Below are positions 18,238-25,679 of a stretch of 64,000 nucleotides of DNA, piece after piece. Both the position numbers and the translations under genes were made by a program. Source of the DNA: Bacteriovoracaceae bacterium (GTDB taxonomy: Bacteria > Bdellovibrionota > Bacteriovoracia > Bacteriovoracales > Bacteriovoracaceae); NCBI GenBank assembly GCA_025210745.1, contig JAOARC010000034.1, forward strand, positions 31,002-95,001, read 5' to 3'. The notes beneath the pieces were generated by a model. That model saw nothing but the letters and a program-made list of their open reading frames with translations, did not search any database and was not told the origin of the DNA. Every line of letters begins with the position of its first letter. Positions within the stretch are counted from its first letter, which is position 1.

Positions 18238-18426
18238 TCAATTCCATCCGCGGGCCTCCTTAGACTTAATACTTAACTCCTTGCGTTTTACGCTATCGAA
18301 AACCTGCTGTGCAGATGTCATTGACTTATTTGAATGTTTTTTAGTAATCTTACTTAAAGCGTTACCTGAACTTAAGTAGCCTATCATTGCAAGACCACCC
18401 ATAAATTTTAAAAACATTGAATTCAA
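18238..18426 (-). CDS. Small protein of 62 residues, unknown function, TTG start
   Basis: AAGGAGGAA (18431-18439, minus strand) is a strong ribosome site whose GGAGG core is 6 bp from TTG at 18424-18426; the in-frame ATG at 18415-18417 would be 15 bp away, so TTG is preferred. The N-terminus MNSMFLKFMGGLAMIGYLSSG is hydrophobic enough for a membrane anchor or weak signal peptide; the rest is Lys/Ser-rich (KKHSNKSMTSAQQVF) and ends RGWN. It is divergent from the response-regulator gene, with a shared control region, so it could be a target of that regulator. Family not recognised. Confidence 0.6.
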   Translation of the reverse strand: MNSMFLKFMGGLAMIGYLSSGNALSKITKKHSNKSMTSAQQVFDSVKRKELSIKSKEARGWN

Positions 18427-18505
18427 GCTTTTCCTCCTTGTGATCAGCTTACATATTCATACTAACCTCGCTGATTTATTAAATCTTTTCTAGAATGTAT
18501 GAAAT

Positions 18506-18521
18506 TGTAACAAAGTGTAAC
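18506..18521 (+). promoter_or_regulatory. Tandem TGTAAC repeat, candidate response-regulator binding site
   Basis: TGTAAC occurs at 18506-18511 and again at 18516-18521, a 10-bp period placing both on one DNA face. OmpR/CpxR-type regulators bind such tandem half-sites (CpxR: GTAAA, five bases, GTAAA). It lies 40 bp before the regulator's likely start (18561), in the region shared with the divergent 62-residue gene. Autoregulation is inferred. Confidence 0.45.
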
Positions 18522-18560
18522 GACTGGAAATTACGTATATATCTATGTTATGTTGTCTAT

Positions 18561-19244
18561 ATGAGTAAAGTAATGATTATTGAAGATGATATTGAGTTAG
18601 GTGGGTTAGTTAAAAGCTATCTTGAAAAGCAGTCATATGAAGCTATGCATATCACAGATCCCATCGAAGGATTAATGAAATTAGAAAATTATGATCCCTC
18701 TATTATTATATTAGATGTCATGCTTCCTGGTATTGATGGTTTTGAAACCTTAAAGAGAATTAGAGATAAATTTAATGTTCCTGTTATCATGCTAACAGCT
18801 AGAGGTGATATAGAAGATAAGTTAAAGGGGCTTGATCTTGGAGCAGATGATTACTTACCTAAGCCTTTTGATCCAAGAGAATTAAATGCAAGGATCAGTG
18901 CAATATTAAGAAGAAACACTGTATCGGATGAAAAATTAGATGACTTCGAATTTAATGGATTAAAAGTAAACTTTAATAGTTTTGACGTTATATTAGATAA
19001 TAAAAATTTATCTTTAACGACAGCTGAGTTTGAATTGCTTTCTATGTTTATTGAAAACAGAGGAAAGGTTTTATCTCGTGATGATATTATGAATAATCTT
19101 CAAGGTATTGATTCAAATGTTTTCTCTAGATCTATTGATATCAATGTAAGTAGGCTTAGGCAAAAATTAGGAGATCAGTCTAAAGAAGCAAGGTTTATAA
19201 AAACCATCTGGGGAAAAGGTTATATGTTTTTGGGTGAAGCTTAA
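18561..19244 (+). CDS. OmpR-family response regulator
   Basis: The receiver domain (residues 1-115) has acidic IIEDD, phosphoacceptor Asp in IIILDVMLPGIDGF, Thr in VIMLTARG and Lys in DDYLPKPFDP. The winged-helix C-terminal domain shows LTTAEFELLSMFIENRGKVL, then SRSIDINVSRLRQKLG and IKTIWGKGYMF. The start at 18561 (MSKVMIIEDD) is chosen because an upstream in-frame ATG at 18495 would add 22 residues absent from the family and cover the TGTAAC repeats. Its stop is followed directly by the histidine kinase ATG, so the two form a two-component pair; the kinase resembles CpxA/EnvZ-type sensors. Confidence 0.94.
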   Translation: MSKVMIIEDDIELGGLVKSYLEKQSYEAMHITDPIEGLMKLENYDPSIIILDVMLPGIDGFETLKRIRDKFNVPVIMLTARGDIEDKLKGLDLGADDYLPKPFDPRELNARISAILRRNTVSDEKLDDFEFNGLKVNFNSFDVILDNKNLSLTTAEFELLSMFIENRGKVLSRDDIMNNLQGIDSNVFSRSIDINVSRLRQKLGDQSKEARFIKTIWGKGYMFLGEA

Positions 19245-20483
19245 ATGAAATCTAGATCCTTGTTTGCGCAACTACTATTTGTTTTCTTTACTGCAGCAGT
19301 TTTTATTGCAATAGGGATCTTTTTATCATTTCATTATCTTGCTAATAGACCCTATAAAGAATCATTTGAAAAAAATATTATTACGTATACAAATCTAATT
19401 GCAGATAAAATAAGGTTTGATCCTCTTGCAAGGGTAAAAATAGAATCCAACTCTGGTATTAAAATTTATTCAACACCAATACAAATGAGAAGACTTCTAA
19501 AACAAGAAAAGAAACTTAGGTTTAAAAGGATTTCTAACTTTGTGTCGGTTACAAAGCCAGGAGCTAAGTTTTTTGTTCGATATGATAATGGATTTGATAC
19601 TTTTATAATGAAGATAAAGGATCAGAACTATTACCCTGAAAAATTAGATGCTATCTTTGTTGCATTATTATTAGTTGTTTTTATAATCCTTTTTACTTAT
19701 TACAAAGTTCAAAAAATATTTAATCCGCTAAAGGAAATTCAGAAAATAACAAAAGAGTATGGAGAAGGAAGGTTTGATCAGCAAATTCCAAATATCCATC
19801 CTGGACAGTTAAATGACCTTATAAACTCAATAAACACGATGTCTACTAAAATCAAAGATATGCTTGATTCTAAAAGAGATCTTTTACTTGCAATAGGACA
19901 TGAAATAAAGACACCTCTTGCAAGACTAAGAATGCAAACTGAAATGTGTAGCGATAAGTCTAATCAAAGTATGATAAAGAATATTAATGAAATTAATTCA
20001 ATCATTGACACATTATTAGAAGCGGAAAAAGTCGCTAATCATAAGAATTTAATTATGCAAGAAGTTGCTATGGAGGAGTTTTTAAACTCATATAGTAAGG
20101 ATAATGTAAAAGTCTCATTAAACTTTGATAATCTTGTCATGTTTATTGATCCAGTTAGGATAGATCTTGTAATAAAAAATATTATTCATAATAGTGCAAA
20201 GTATGCACCAGGATCAGATGTTGATATAAAAGCAACTCTTGAGGATGATCAGTTGTTGATTGAGCTACGTGACTACGGAAAAGGCGTTAATGATGAAAAA
20301 CTTCATAAGTTAACGGATGCATTCTATAGGCCAGATGACAGTCGTTGTCGTAATACAGGAGGAGTCGGATTAGGCTTACATCTTGTAAATAATGTTATTA
20401 CTTCTCATAAAGGAACTGTTTCTTTTAAAAACTGTGCTCCTGGGTTTGAAGTATTAATAAAACTTCCTACAATTTCATCATAA
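19245..20483 (+). CDS. Membrane sensor histidine kinase, CpxA/EnvZ-like layout
   Basis: Transmembrane segment 1 is at about residues 9-31 (LLFVFFTAAVFIAIGIFLSF), a periplasmic sensor loop follows to about residue 132, segment 2 is AIFVALLLVVFIILFTYY, then a HAMP linker (IFNPLKEIQKITKEYGEGRF). The phospho-His is in LLLAIGHEIKTPLARL, and the ATPase domain has IKNIIHNSAKYAP (N box), LRDYGKGVND (G1) and GVGLGLHLV (G2). It phosphorylates the response regulator encoded immediately upstream. The last 79 bp are antisense to the end of the TadA/CpaF gene, yet the kinase domain is complete, so both genes appear intact. Confidence 0.94.
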   Translation: MKSRSLFAQLLFVFFTAAVFIAIGIFLSFHYLANRPYKESFEKNIITYTNLIADKIRFDPLARVKIESNSGIKIYSTPIQMRRLLKQEKKLRFKRISNFVSVTKPGAKFFVRYDNGFDTFIMKIKDQNYYPEKLDAIFVALLLVVFIILFTYYKVQKIFNPLKEIQKITKEYGEGRFDQQIPNIHPGQLNDLINSINTMSTKIKDMLDSKRDLLLAIGHEIKTPLARLRMQTEMCSDKSNQSMIKNINEINSIIDTLLEAEKVANHKNLIMQEVAMEEFLNSYSKDNVKVSLNFDNLVMFIDPVRIDLVIKNIIHNSAKYAPGSDVDIKATLEDDQLLIELRDYGKGVNDEKLHKLTDAFYRPDDSRCRNTGGVGLGLHLVNNVITSHKGTVSFKNCAPGFEVLIKLPTISS

Positions 20484-21511
20484 AAAACATTTGAATCTTC
20501 ACTATTAAATACTTTTATAACTTGAATAACATTTCGATCTTTTAAATGAATAACATAATCTAAATTAGAGCATATCATTTTTAAAGCAAGTTCAAATGTC
20601 ATATTAATTCCACTATGAAGTTGAAATAAAAGAGCTGTTCTATTAAGAGCATCGACTGCATTATTGGCATGTATTGTAGAAAGTAAGCCACTATGTCCAG
20701 TATTTAGAGCTTGCACAAAGGTTTTTACTTCATCAGATCTAAGCTCTCCAACAATAATCCTATCTGGAGTCATTCTTAGACTATAAGACAATAGTTTATC
20801 TAAAGTTTGTTGACTTTTAATATCAGATAAAAGACTTGTATGATAACCATTCTTTATAATAAGTTCCTTTGTATCTTCAAGTGTTACGATATGATCTGTA
20901 TTATTAACTTCTTTTAAAAGAGTGTTTATAAAAGAGGTTTTTCCTGAGCCAGTAGCACCGCTAATTAAAATGGATGCTTTTGAATGAATTAAACTCTTAT
21001 AGAGTTCCTCATTCCATATATTAAAATCATCTAAGTTATGAACAAAGTGAGATGCTTTTCTTATATAAAAACGAGGAAGGTTTGTACTTGTTATGCTTTT
21101 ATGAATGCAAGTTACTCTATATCTTTGTTCATTATGGCTTATAGAAAAACTTAAAAAAGGACTAGAGTAATTCCATTCTTTCTTTTCAATTGTTATTTTG
21201 TATTCAATTGATAAACAAATATCTTGATATGAATAATCCCAAGATAAAGGTTTCTTAATATCATCCTTTCGATATAGGATCTCTTCTGGGCCTAGCAGAT
21301 AGATTTCATTAATGTCTTCTGGAAATGAACATAAAAAGCTTAAGTTCGTAATTTGCTCATACCAAAGGTTGATATGTTTTATAACATCATCTGTGGCAAG
21401 CTTTTCTAAAAGCATATTTTGTATTTCACCCCATTCTTTTAAAATCCCTTTATTTAAATAGTAGATAAAGTCTTTTTTTACACCTTGAATTAAGTTTAAA
21501 TCATTACTCAT
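20405..21511 (-). CDS. Tad/Flp pilus assembly ATPase, TadA/CpaF-like
   Basis: A secretion ATPase of the GspE superfamily: Walker A ISGATGSGKTSFINTLL, Asp/His boxes HIVTLEDTKELI and LLSTIHANNAVDALNRT, and Walker B-like LRMTPDRIIVGELRSDEV. At 368 residues it is shorter than most CpaF proteins because the N-terminal three-helix region is reduced. It hydrolyses ATP at the inner membrane to drive pilin export. It overlaps the secretin gene by 8 bp. The C-terminal 26 codons overlap the histidine kinase on the other strand. No tadB/tadC gene follows, unlike canonical Tad loci. Confidence 0.9.
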   Translation of the reverse strand: MSNDLNLIQGVKKDFIYYLNKGILKEWGEIQNMLLEKLATDDVIKHINLWYEQITNLSFLCSFPEDINEIYLLGPEEILYRKDDIKKPLSWDYSYQDICLSIEYKITIEKKEWNYSSPFLSFSISHNEQRYRVTCIHKSITSTNLPRFYIRKASHFVHNLDDFNIWNEELYKSLIHSKASILISGATGSGKTSFINTLLKEVNNTDHIVTLEDTKELIIKNGYHTSLLSDIKSQQTLDKLLSYSLRMTPDRIIVGELRSDEVKTFVQALNTGHSGLLSTIHANNAVDALNRTALLFQLHSGINMTFELALKMICSNLDYVIHLKDRNVIQVIKVFNSEDSNVFYDEIVGSFINTSNPGAQFLKETVPL

Positions 21512-22736
21512 TTATTTTCTCCAGCTTTACAAAACATATGATTTTTTGGTTATTGTTACTATTAGAGTTTTTAGTAAAAAGATATTTGATCAAGGGGATT
21601 TTAGATAAAAGAGGTGTACTTTCATCTTTGATATTTCCTTGCTCATAACCAATTTCAAATAACTTTTGAAACTTGTTTTGTTTTATATAAACAAGAGACT
21701 TTCCTTGGCTACCATTAATATTCTTTTCAAAAGGAGTTGTAAGGCTTGCATTGTATTCAAGTGCAAGAGCACTATTAAGGCTTTTTAGAGTTGATTTGAT
21801 ATTAAGCCCGTAAAACTTCCAGGTTGTATTTGATCCACTTATGTTTGAAGTCACAATTGGGATCTCTCCTCCAAGTTTTACATGAGAAGGGTTATTAATT
21901 GTTAAATATACTTGTGGTTTTGCGACAACTGACACCGATATATTAGTATCCTGTAGTTCAAAGGTTTCACCCTCCATAATACTATTATAGTTACTAGATA
22001 TAATGTTAATTAGTTTCGTATTTATTCCTTGAAATGAAAGATCTCTAATATGAGAGTCTGTTTTTTGAAGCTTTAGTATTTTAAAGCTTAACTTAAAATT
22101 ATTTCTTAAAAGTGTGTGATCATTAAGAATATTTATTGAGAACTTTCTTTTTGCTTTTTTTATAAAAGAGTCTTTTAAATCTACAACTTCAAGCTGACAT
22201 TCCATATTGTGAAATTCAAAACTACATGTAGGTCTATAACCATTTTTATAAAAGTAGTTGTAGACCTTTGTTAATAGTTTTCTTTTTAAGTTTGTCGAGA
22301 TTTCTACATGAGATATGATTTCAACTTTTGATTTATTTATAAGTCTATGTAATAGGGTATATTGCTCAAAGGTTTTGAGCTTGCCTTTTAAACTTATATT
22401 TTCACCAATTAATTTTGAGCTAATTCCAATTTTTTTAATATTTTCTAATAAAGAAACTCTTTTTAAGTGAGCTGCTTTTGTTGTAACAAAAACTTTATAG
22501 ACCTTCTTCTCATTTTCAGACCAAATAATTAGGTCGCTAAAGCCAATTTTCTTCCCCTTTAAAAGAACCTGTCCCTTGACACCTTGAGTCTTAACTGCGA
22601 TGACTTCATCATTTCCTAGGGAGAACTTTGTTATTTTTGATGTTTTTAAGCTCTTTTGTTCACCCTTTGCTAGGTAGATTTCTTTTTCTTGGCCATATGC
22701 AACATTTTGTAATAGAAATATTTTGACAATACACAA
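21504..22736 (-). CDS. Tad-type outer-membrane secretin (RcpA/CpaC-like), probable TTG start
   Basis: An N-terminal BON/pilus-domain-like region (YLAKGEQKSLKTSKITKFSL, then VLLKGKKIGFSDLIIWSE) leads into a secretin domain with GGEIPIVTS and the typical end ESTPLLSKIPLIKYLF. The frame is open to an ATG at 22934, but that extension is exactly antisense to a small basic gene, and its Phe/Leu/Val-rich sequence looks like a shadow. TTG at 22734-22736 gives a short signal peptide (MCIVKIFLLQNVAYGQ), so I prefer it, although no clear ribosome site precedes it. It forms the outer-membrane pore for the pilus. Confidence 0.8.
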   Translation of the reverse strand: MCIVKIFLLQNVAYGQEKEIYLAKGEQKSLKTSKITKFSLGNDEVIAVKTQGVKGQVLLKGKKIGFSDLIIWSENEKKVYKVFVTTKAAHLKRVSLLENIKKIGISSKLIGENISLKGKLKTFEQYTLLHRLINKSKVEIISHVEISTNLKRKLLTKVYNYFYKNGYRPTCSFEFHNMECQLEVVDLKDSFIKKAKRKFSINILNDHTLLRNNFKLSFKILKLQKTDSHIRDLSFQGINTKLINIISSNYNSIMEGETFELQDTNISVSVVAKPQVYLTINNPSHVKLGGEIPIVTSNISGSNTTWKFYGLNIKSTLKSLNSALALEYNASLTTPFEKNINGSQGKSLVYIKQNKFQKLFEIGYEQGNIKDESTPLLSKIPLIKYLFTKNSNSNNNQKIICFVKLEKINE

Positions 22737-22751
22737 CGAAATAGTTAATTT
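22723..22751 (+). promoter_or_regulatory. Candidate promoter of the 42-residue basic gene
   Basis: A perfect TTGACA sits at 22723-22728, with a weak -10 (TAATTT, 22746-22751) after 17 bp, about 47 bp upstream of the gene start. It lies inside the first codons of the secretin gene on the opposite strand. Confidence 0.4.
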
Positions 22752-22797
22752 AACTGGTCTATTAATTATAAAATCAGTTTTTTTAAAGGATAATATT

Positions 22798-22926
22798 ATG
22801 GCATCGAATACTACACAAACGAGAACAAGAAGAAAGCTTAGACAAAAGAATGCTGGTCGTAAAAGAAAAAATGCTAATGAGAACAAGGGAACTACTCCTA
22901 AGTTTGCAATCCATAAAGATAAGTAA
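22798..22926 (+). CDS. Small highly basic protein, 42 residues, embedded in the Tad locus
   Basis: AAAGGA at 22785-22790 is followed after 7 bases by ATG at 22798. The product starts MASNTTQTRTRRKLRQKNAG and continues with RKRKN and NKGTTPKFAIHKDK; about a third of its residues are Lys or Arg. Small basic proteins of this type with an NKGTTP-like motif occur, to my recollection, in several delta-group genomes, which suggests a conserved nucleic-acid or ribosome-associated peptide, but no function is known to me. It lies on the + strand between two minus-strand Tad genes and fills the gap between them. Confidence 0.65.
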   Translation: MASNTTQTRTRRKLRQKNAGRKRKNANENKGTTPKFAIHKDK

Positions 22927-22943
22927 TTTTTCATAAGTTACAC

Positions 22944-23225
22944 CTAAATTTGTTTAAAGCTATTTAAAGAATTAATTATTTTTTTATAGTCGTAGGAGAG
23001 CAGTATTAGCTCTCCTTTTTTATTTATATTAAATACAAGACTTAAATCTTTTTTTACAAGACAACTTTTTGTATTGATAATGTCTATTAGTTGTTCTGGT
23101 ATCTCATGGTTTTTCACAAACAAGTCCTTTGCAATATTTGCTTTTTCCTGCTGATCGTTATGACATATTGTAATCATAGAGGCGTAGAGGTTTAGACTTA
23201 TTAATAAACTAATACTTAATTTCAT
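22944..23225 (-). CDS. Small exported protein of the Tad-like locus, unknown function
   Basis: The ATG at 23223-23225 is preceded by GGAGA at a 7-bp distance; a TTG two codons upstream is less well placed. A signal peptide (MKLSISLLISLNLYAS) precedes about 75 residues with two Cys (ITICHND and TKSCLVKK) that may form a disulfide. The start overlaps the end of the RcpC-like gene by 17 bp, so it is transcribed with the pilus genes. I do not recognise the family; a periplasmic pilus assembly role is inferred from position only. Confidence 0.65.
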   Translation of the reverse strand: MKLSISLLISLNLYASMITICHNDQQEKANIAKDLFVKNHEIPEQLIDIINTKSCLVKKDLSLVFNINKKGELILLSYDYKKIINSLNSFKQI

Positions 23226-23628
23226 AATCAATCTCCGTTTTTAATTCGATATCGTTAGGTAAAATCCAAAAAGCAGCATTTGCTCGAAGTCTATTAAGGT
23301 TTGAGTTGTGTGTATATAAAGTTACTTCATAAAGATTTACAGCATTTTCAGTAATTGAAGTTTTCGCTTTATGAAATTTTATAATTTGGGCGTTCTTTAC
23401 ATGTATTTTTTCATCAGTACTTAGGACAGTAACTGTCTTTCCTTCATGGATCGGAGTCTTTAAACTAGCATTGATGTTAATGAGAGAATAATCTTGTTTG
23501 TAATATAAAGAGTCTTTTTTTGAGTTTGCATGAGTTGGCTGTCCTGAGCATAGCAAATAAATAATTATATTAGAAAAAAACACAATAAGAACAGTAATAA
23601 TCTTCTGTTTATTTTCATTAGCTTTCAT
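23209..23628 (-). CDS. RcpC/CpaB-like pilus assembly protein (short form)
   Basis: The start at 23628 is chosen because GGAG lies 8 bp before this ATG, while the upstream in-frame ATG at 23661 has none. A membrane anchor (IITVLIVFFSNIIIYLLC) is followed by a periplasmic part with GKTVTVLSTDEKIHVKNAQI and YEVTLYTHNSNLNRLRANAA. This pattern resembles the C-terminal half of CpaB/RcpC, in which a repeat of beta strands precedes a helix binding the secretin. At 139 residues it is about half the usual length and lacks a clear SAF domain. Assignment is tentative and supported by its place before the secretin gene. Confidence 0.6.
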   Translation of the reverse strand: MKANENKQKIITVLIVFFSNIIIYLLCSGQPTHANSKKDSLYYKQDYSLININASLKTPIHEGKTVTVLSTDEKIHVKNAQIIKFHKAKTSITENAVNLYEVTLYTHNSNLNRLRANAAFWILPNDIELKTEIDYEIKY

Positions 23629-23908
23629 ACTTTTTCTCCAATTCTTTCCATCTTGATTCAAAAGATTTTATTTCGTTGATATGTGATTTATGAAGTTTGG
23701 AATAAATACTAAAGAATAAAATGAGAAGTGAACTACATATGAAAATAGCTAGTGTAAAATCGATGAAACCGCTTTGTTTATATAATCTCTGATTAGTGAT
23801 AAAGCAGTTATTCCTTTGGTATGAACTTCTGGAGAAAAACGTTTTTCTAAGTTGAAATCGCTTTGTAAAACCATATTCTTTTCTTTTAAGTAAAGACCGT
23901 ATTTCCAT
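23618..23908 (-). CDS. TadE/pseudopilin-like protein with unclear start
   Basis: The only ATG of this frame is at 23908, which makes the first 53 codons overlap the preceding gene in another frame. The convincing part is the C-terminal 50 residues: KQSGFIDF followed by a single membrane helix (TLAIFICSSLLILFFSIYS) and a charged helix (RWKELEKKYES), the shape of TadE/TadF minor pilins. Either the true start is a non-ATG codon near 23780, or a frameshift once joined it to the 216-codon gene upstream. Its end overlaps the RcpC-like gene by 11 bp. Confidence is in the C-terminal part only. Confidence 0.5.
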   Translation of the reverse strand: MEIRSLLKRKEYGFTKRFQLRKTFFSRSSYQRNNCFITNQRLYKQSGFIDFTLAIFICSSLLILFFSIYSKLHKSHINEIKSFESRWKELEKKYES

Positions 23909-24378
23909 TCTTTTTTCCTTATTGCTTTTTCCGATATCTTCTGCCTTTTTAGAAGGCCAAAAGATTTTGTTTCAAAAGGAGATCTACCTTTGATAGGAAC
24001 AAATAGACACCCTTTTGAAGCATAAGAAACAAAGTTTTTCGAATATGAAATATCAATAGCATTTTGTGTTGCTTTTACAAGCTTTTTTGCATTATGAGCG
24101 CTTATTGTAAAACTACCGAGTATAGGAAAAGCAATTGTTAAAGCATCAAGTAAAATCTTTCCATCAAAAAATAGGTTAAGCTTTTCAATGTTTTTGACGT
24201 GTCTTAGTGTCTTTGCATTAAACTCTTTAAAGCATAGATATTGCTTAGATAAGTACTTAGTATCTTTAAGAACATTTAGCTTATTAGATACTATATAAAG
24301 AAGAATAAGACTAAATGTCATAATAAATAAAATATTAAAAATTAAGCCAAACCCTTTTTGATTCTTATTAAATTTCAT
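23749..24378 (-). CDS. Tad-locus pseudopilin-like/TadG-like protein
   Basis: The start at 24378 gives MKFNKNQKGFGLIF followed by a 20-residue membrane helix (NILFIMTFSLILLYIVSN), resembling a class III prepilin leader (Lys-Gly before a hydrophobic stretch). The ATG at 24399 is also in frame but lacks a ribosome site. The remaining 170 residues are mixed, with two Cys (QYLCFKEF and KGCLFVP). It overlaps the gene before it by 11 bp and the next reading frame by 160 bp. It is probably an extracytoplasmic component of the pilus; which one is not clear. Confidence 0.65.
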   Translation of the reverse strand: MKFNKNQKGFGLIFNILFIMTFSLILLYIVSNKLNVLKDTKYLSKQYLCFKEFNAKTLRHVKNIEKLNLFFDGKILLDALTIAFPILGSFTISAHNAKKLVKATQNAIDISYSKNFVSYASKGCLFVPIKGRSPFETKSFGLLKRQKISEKAIRKKEWKYGLYLKEKNMVLQSDFNLEKRFSPEVHTKGITALSLIRDYINKAVSSILH

Positions 24379-24631
24379 ATTTGAAATCTCTTTTTTCATT
24401 TAGAAAACGAACTTGATACTTATTGTTCTTATCATCATCTAGAATTATGAAACGACAAGTTAAACTGGTCTTGTTAAAAATAGAGGGGGGGGTATCATCT
24501 AAGGTTTTTTCTATTGCTAACCTTGTTGTTCTATAGTGAGCATTATCAATACACATTCTTTTAATCGAAACACCCACAAGACTTGTAAGTAGTAGGACTA
24601 AAATTGATCCACAAATGATAGATTGTAACAC
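24368..24631 (-). CDS. Small TadE/pseudopilin-like protein, GTG start, contains a C8 tract
   Basis: GTG at 24629-24631 shares its G with the TAG of the pilin gene (TAGTG), indicating coupled translation. An N-terminal membrane helix (IICGSILVLLLTSLVGVSI) is followed by about 60 soluble residues with three Cys in all and DDDKNNKYQVRFL near the end. It has the size and layout of minor pseudopilins. Codons for DDTPPS include eight consecutive C on the coding strand (24485-24492), unusual in such AT-rich sequence and a potential slippage site. Confidence 0.6.
   Translation of the reverse strand: MLQSIICGSILVLLLTSLVGVSIKRMCIDNAHYRTTRLAIEKTLDDTPPSIFNKTSLTCRFIILDDDKNNKYQVRFLNEKRDFKYEI
24485..24492 (-). 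repeat. Homopolymer C8 tract within a pilus gene
   Basis: Eight G on the plus strand (eight C in the coding sense) at 24485-24492, bounded by A and T. It lies about 46 codons into the pseudopilin-like gene. One-base slippage would truncate or extend the protein, so it could cause phase variation. Confidence 0.6.
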
Positions 24632-24801
24632 TATCTTGACTCAACAATTCCATCAATCTTTGTATTAATTTTCTTTAGTTCTCCATTTAAAGATCCACCA
24701 ATTTTCTTTACACTCACAAGGCAAAAAATTCCAATTAAAGCAGTTAGGATTACGTACTCTAAAACACCTTGTCCTTTTTGATTTTTTGTAATTTTTTTCA
24801 T
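24631..24801 (-). CDS. flp: Flp-type pilin
   Basis: GGAG with a 5-bp spacer precedes the ATG at 24799-24801; the longer reading frame upstream is not needed. The 56-residue product MKKITKNQKGQGVLEYVILT carries the class III prepilin motif: cleavage after KG, Glu at position +5 followed by Tyr, then a 20-residue hydrophobic helix. Length and motif fit Flp major pilins of Tad systems. It is the first gene of the minus-strand Tad-like operon and overlaps the next gene by one base. A prepilin peptidase is needed but none is in the window. Confidence 0.9.
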   Translation of the reverse strand: MKKITKNQKGQGVLEYVILTALIGIFCLVSVKKIGGSLNGELKKINTKIDGIVESR

Positions 24802-24974
24802 TTTAGCTCCTTTGTTTTTATATGCTGCTGATACTCGATGCATAGAGCGTGCCAAAAAGGAGAGTTAAAAATTTAAGTATTTAAAATAAACTGAGTAAAA
24901 AGATCGAACTATGGTGGTAAAAAAATTAAACTTATTTGATTGATTCTAATGCAATGAGCATTTAAAATAGTTTT

Positions 24975-25679
24975 ATGGAAGATTCGAGTAAATTATTTGT
25001 ATTTGAGAAAAAAGAAGTTTTATTAATTTTTATTTTTATATGCCTAATTGCAATTACGGCTTTTACTTTAGGTGTACGCTTTGGAAAGCAGTTGTCTTTA
25101 AAAGAGGATGGATATAGTAAAAAACATACCTCGGCGTTATCTTTACAATCTGATGTGGAAGAACAAGCCAATAAGCTAGTTGAAACAAAAGATGAAAGTT
25201 CTTTTAGTGATTCAATTAATGATAAAATTAGTACGGGCCAAGAGTCTGTTGTTAAGGAAGATAAGGTAAAGTTAAAAGATCTTGAAAAGAAGTTTGAAGA
25301 TGTTTCCAAACAAGATAAGGCTGAGAATATAGATCCTCAAGATGTAACAATGCCACTACCTAGTGATATTGCTGGAATAAATGCAGATATAAAGCCGACG
25401 GTTAAAGATAAAGAAGTTGAATTAAAAAGAGATCTAAGTGGTAAATATACTATTCAGTTAGCATCAAAGCAAAATCAGGAACAGGCGATTGAGTTTGCTG
25501 AACCATTTGATGCTGCTGGATATGATGTTATTATTAATGAAGTTGAAATTCCTACAAAGGGAACTTGGTATAGGGTTAGTATCGGAGCTTTTGCTACAAA
25601 AGATGAAGCAAGAAATTATATGAGACTTGAACAGGATCTCTTTCAAGGTAAAGACTATATAATTAAACAGTTTGATTAG
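24975..25679 (+). CDS. SPOR-domain membrane protein
   Basis: A short cytosolic N-terminus, one membrane segment (VLLIFIFICLIAITAFTLGV), a 110-residue charged periplasmic linker and a C-terminal SPOR domain (residues about 157-234; YTIQLASKQNQEQAIEFAEP, then WYRVSIGAFATKDEARNYM). SPOR domains bind glycan strands lacking stem peptides and bring proteins to the division site, as in FtsN and DedD, so a cell-division or envelope role is likely. It is divergent from the pilin gene, 173 bp away, and its stop codon shares TTAG with the convergent barrel gene. Confidence 0.9.
   Translation: MEDSSKLFVFEKKEVLLIFIFICLIAITAFTLGVRFGKQLSLKEDGYSKKHTSALSLQSDVEEQANKLVETKDESSFSDSINDKISTGQESVVKEDKVKLKDLEKKFEDVSKQDKAENIDPQDVTMPLPSDIAGINADIKPTVKDKEVELKRDLSGKYTIQLASKQNQEQAIEFAEPFDAAGYDVIINEVEIPTKGTWYRVSIGAFATKDEARNYMRLEQDLFQGKDYIIKQFD

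Noticed and set aside
22737..22934. N-terminal extension of the secretin frame to ATG 22934
   Set aside because: Its hydrophobic sequence is the antisense of a Lys/Arg-rich gene, and a signal peptide occurs later. Kept only as an alternative start.
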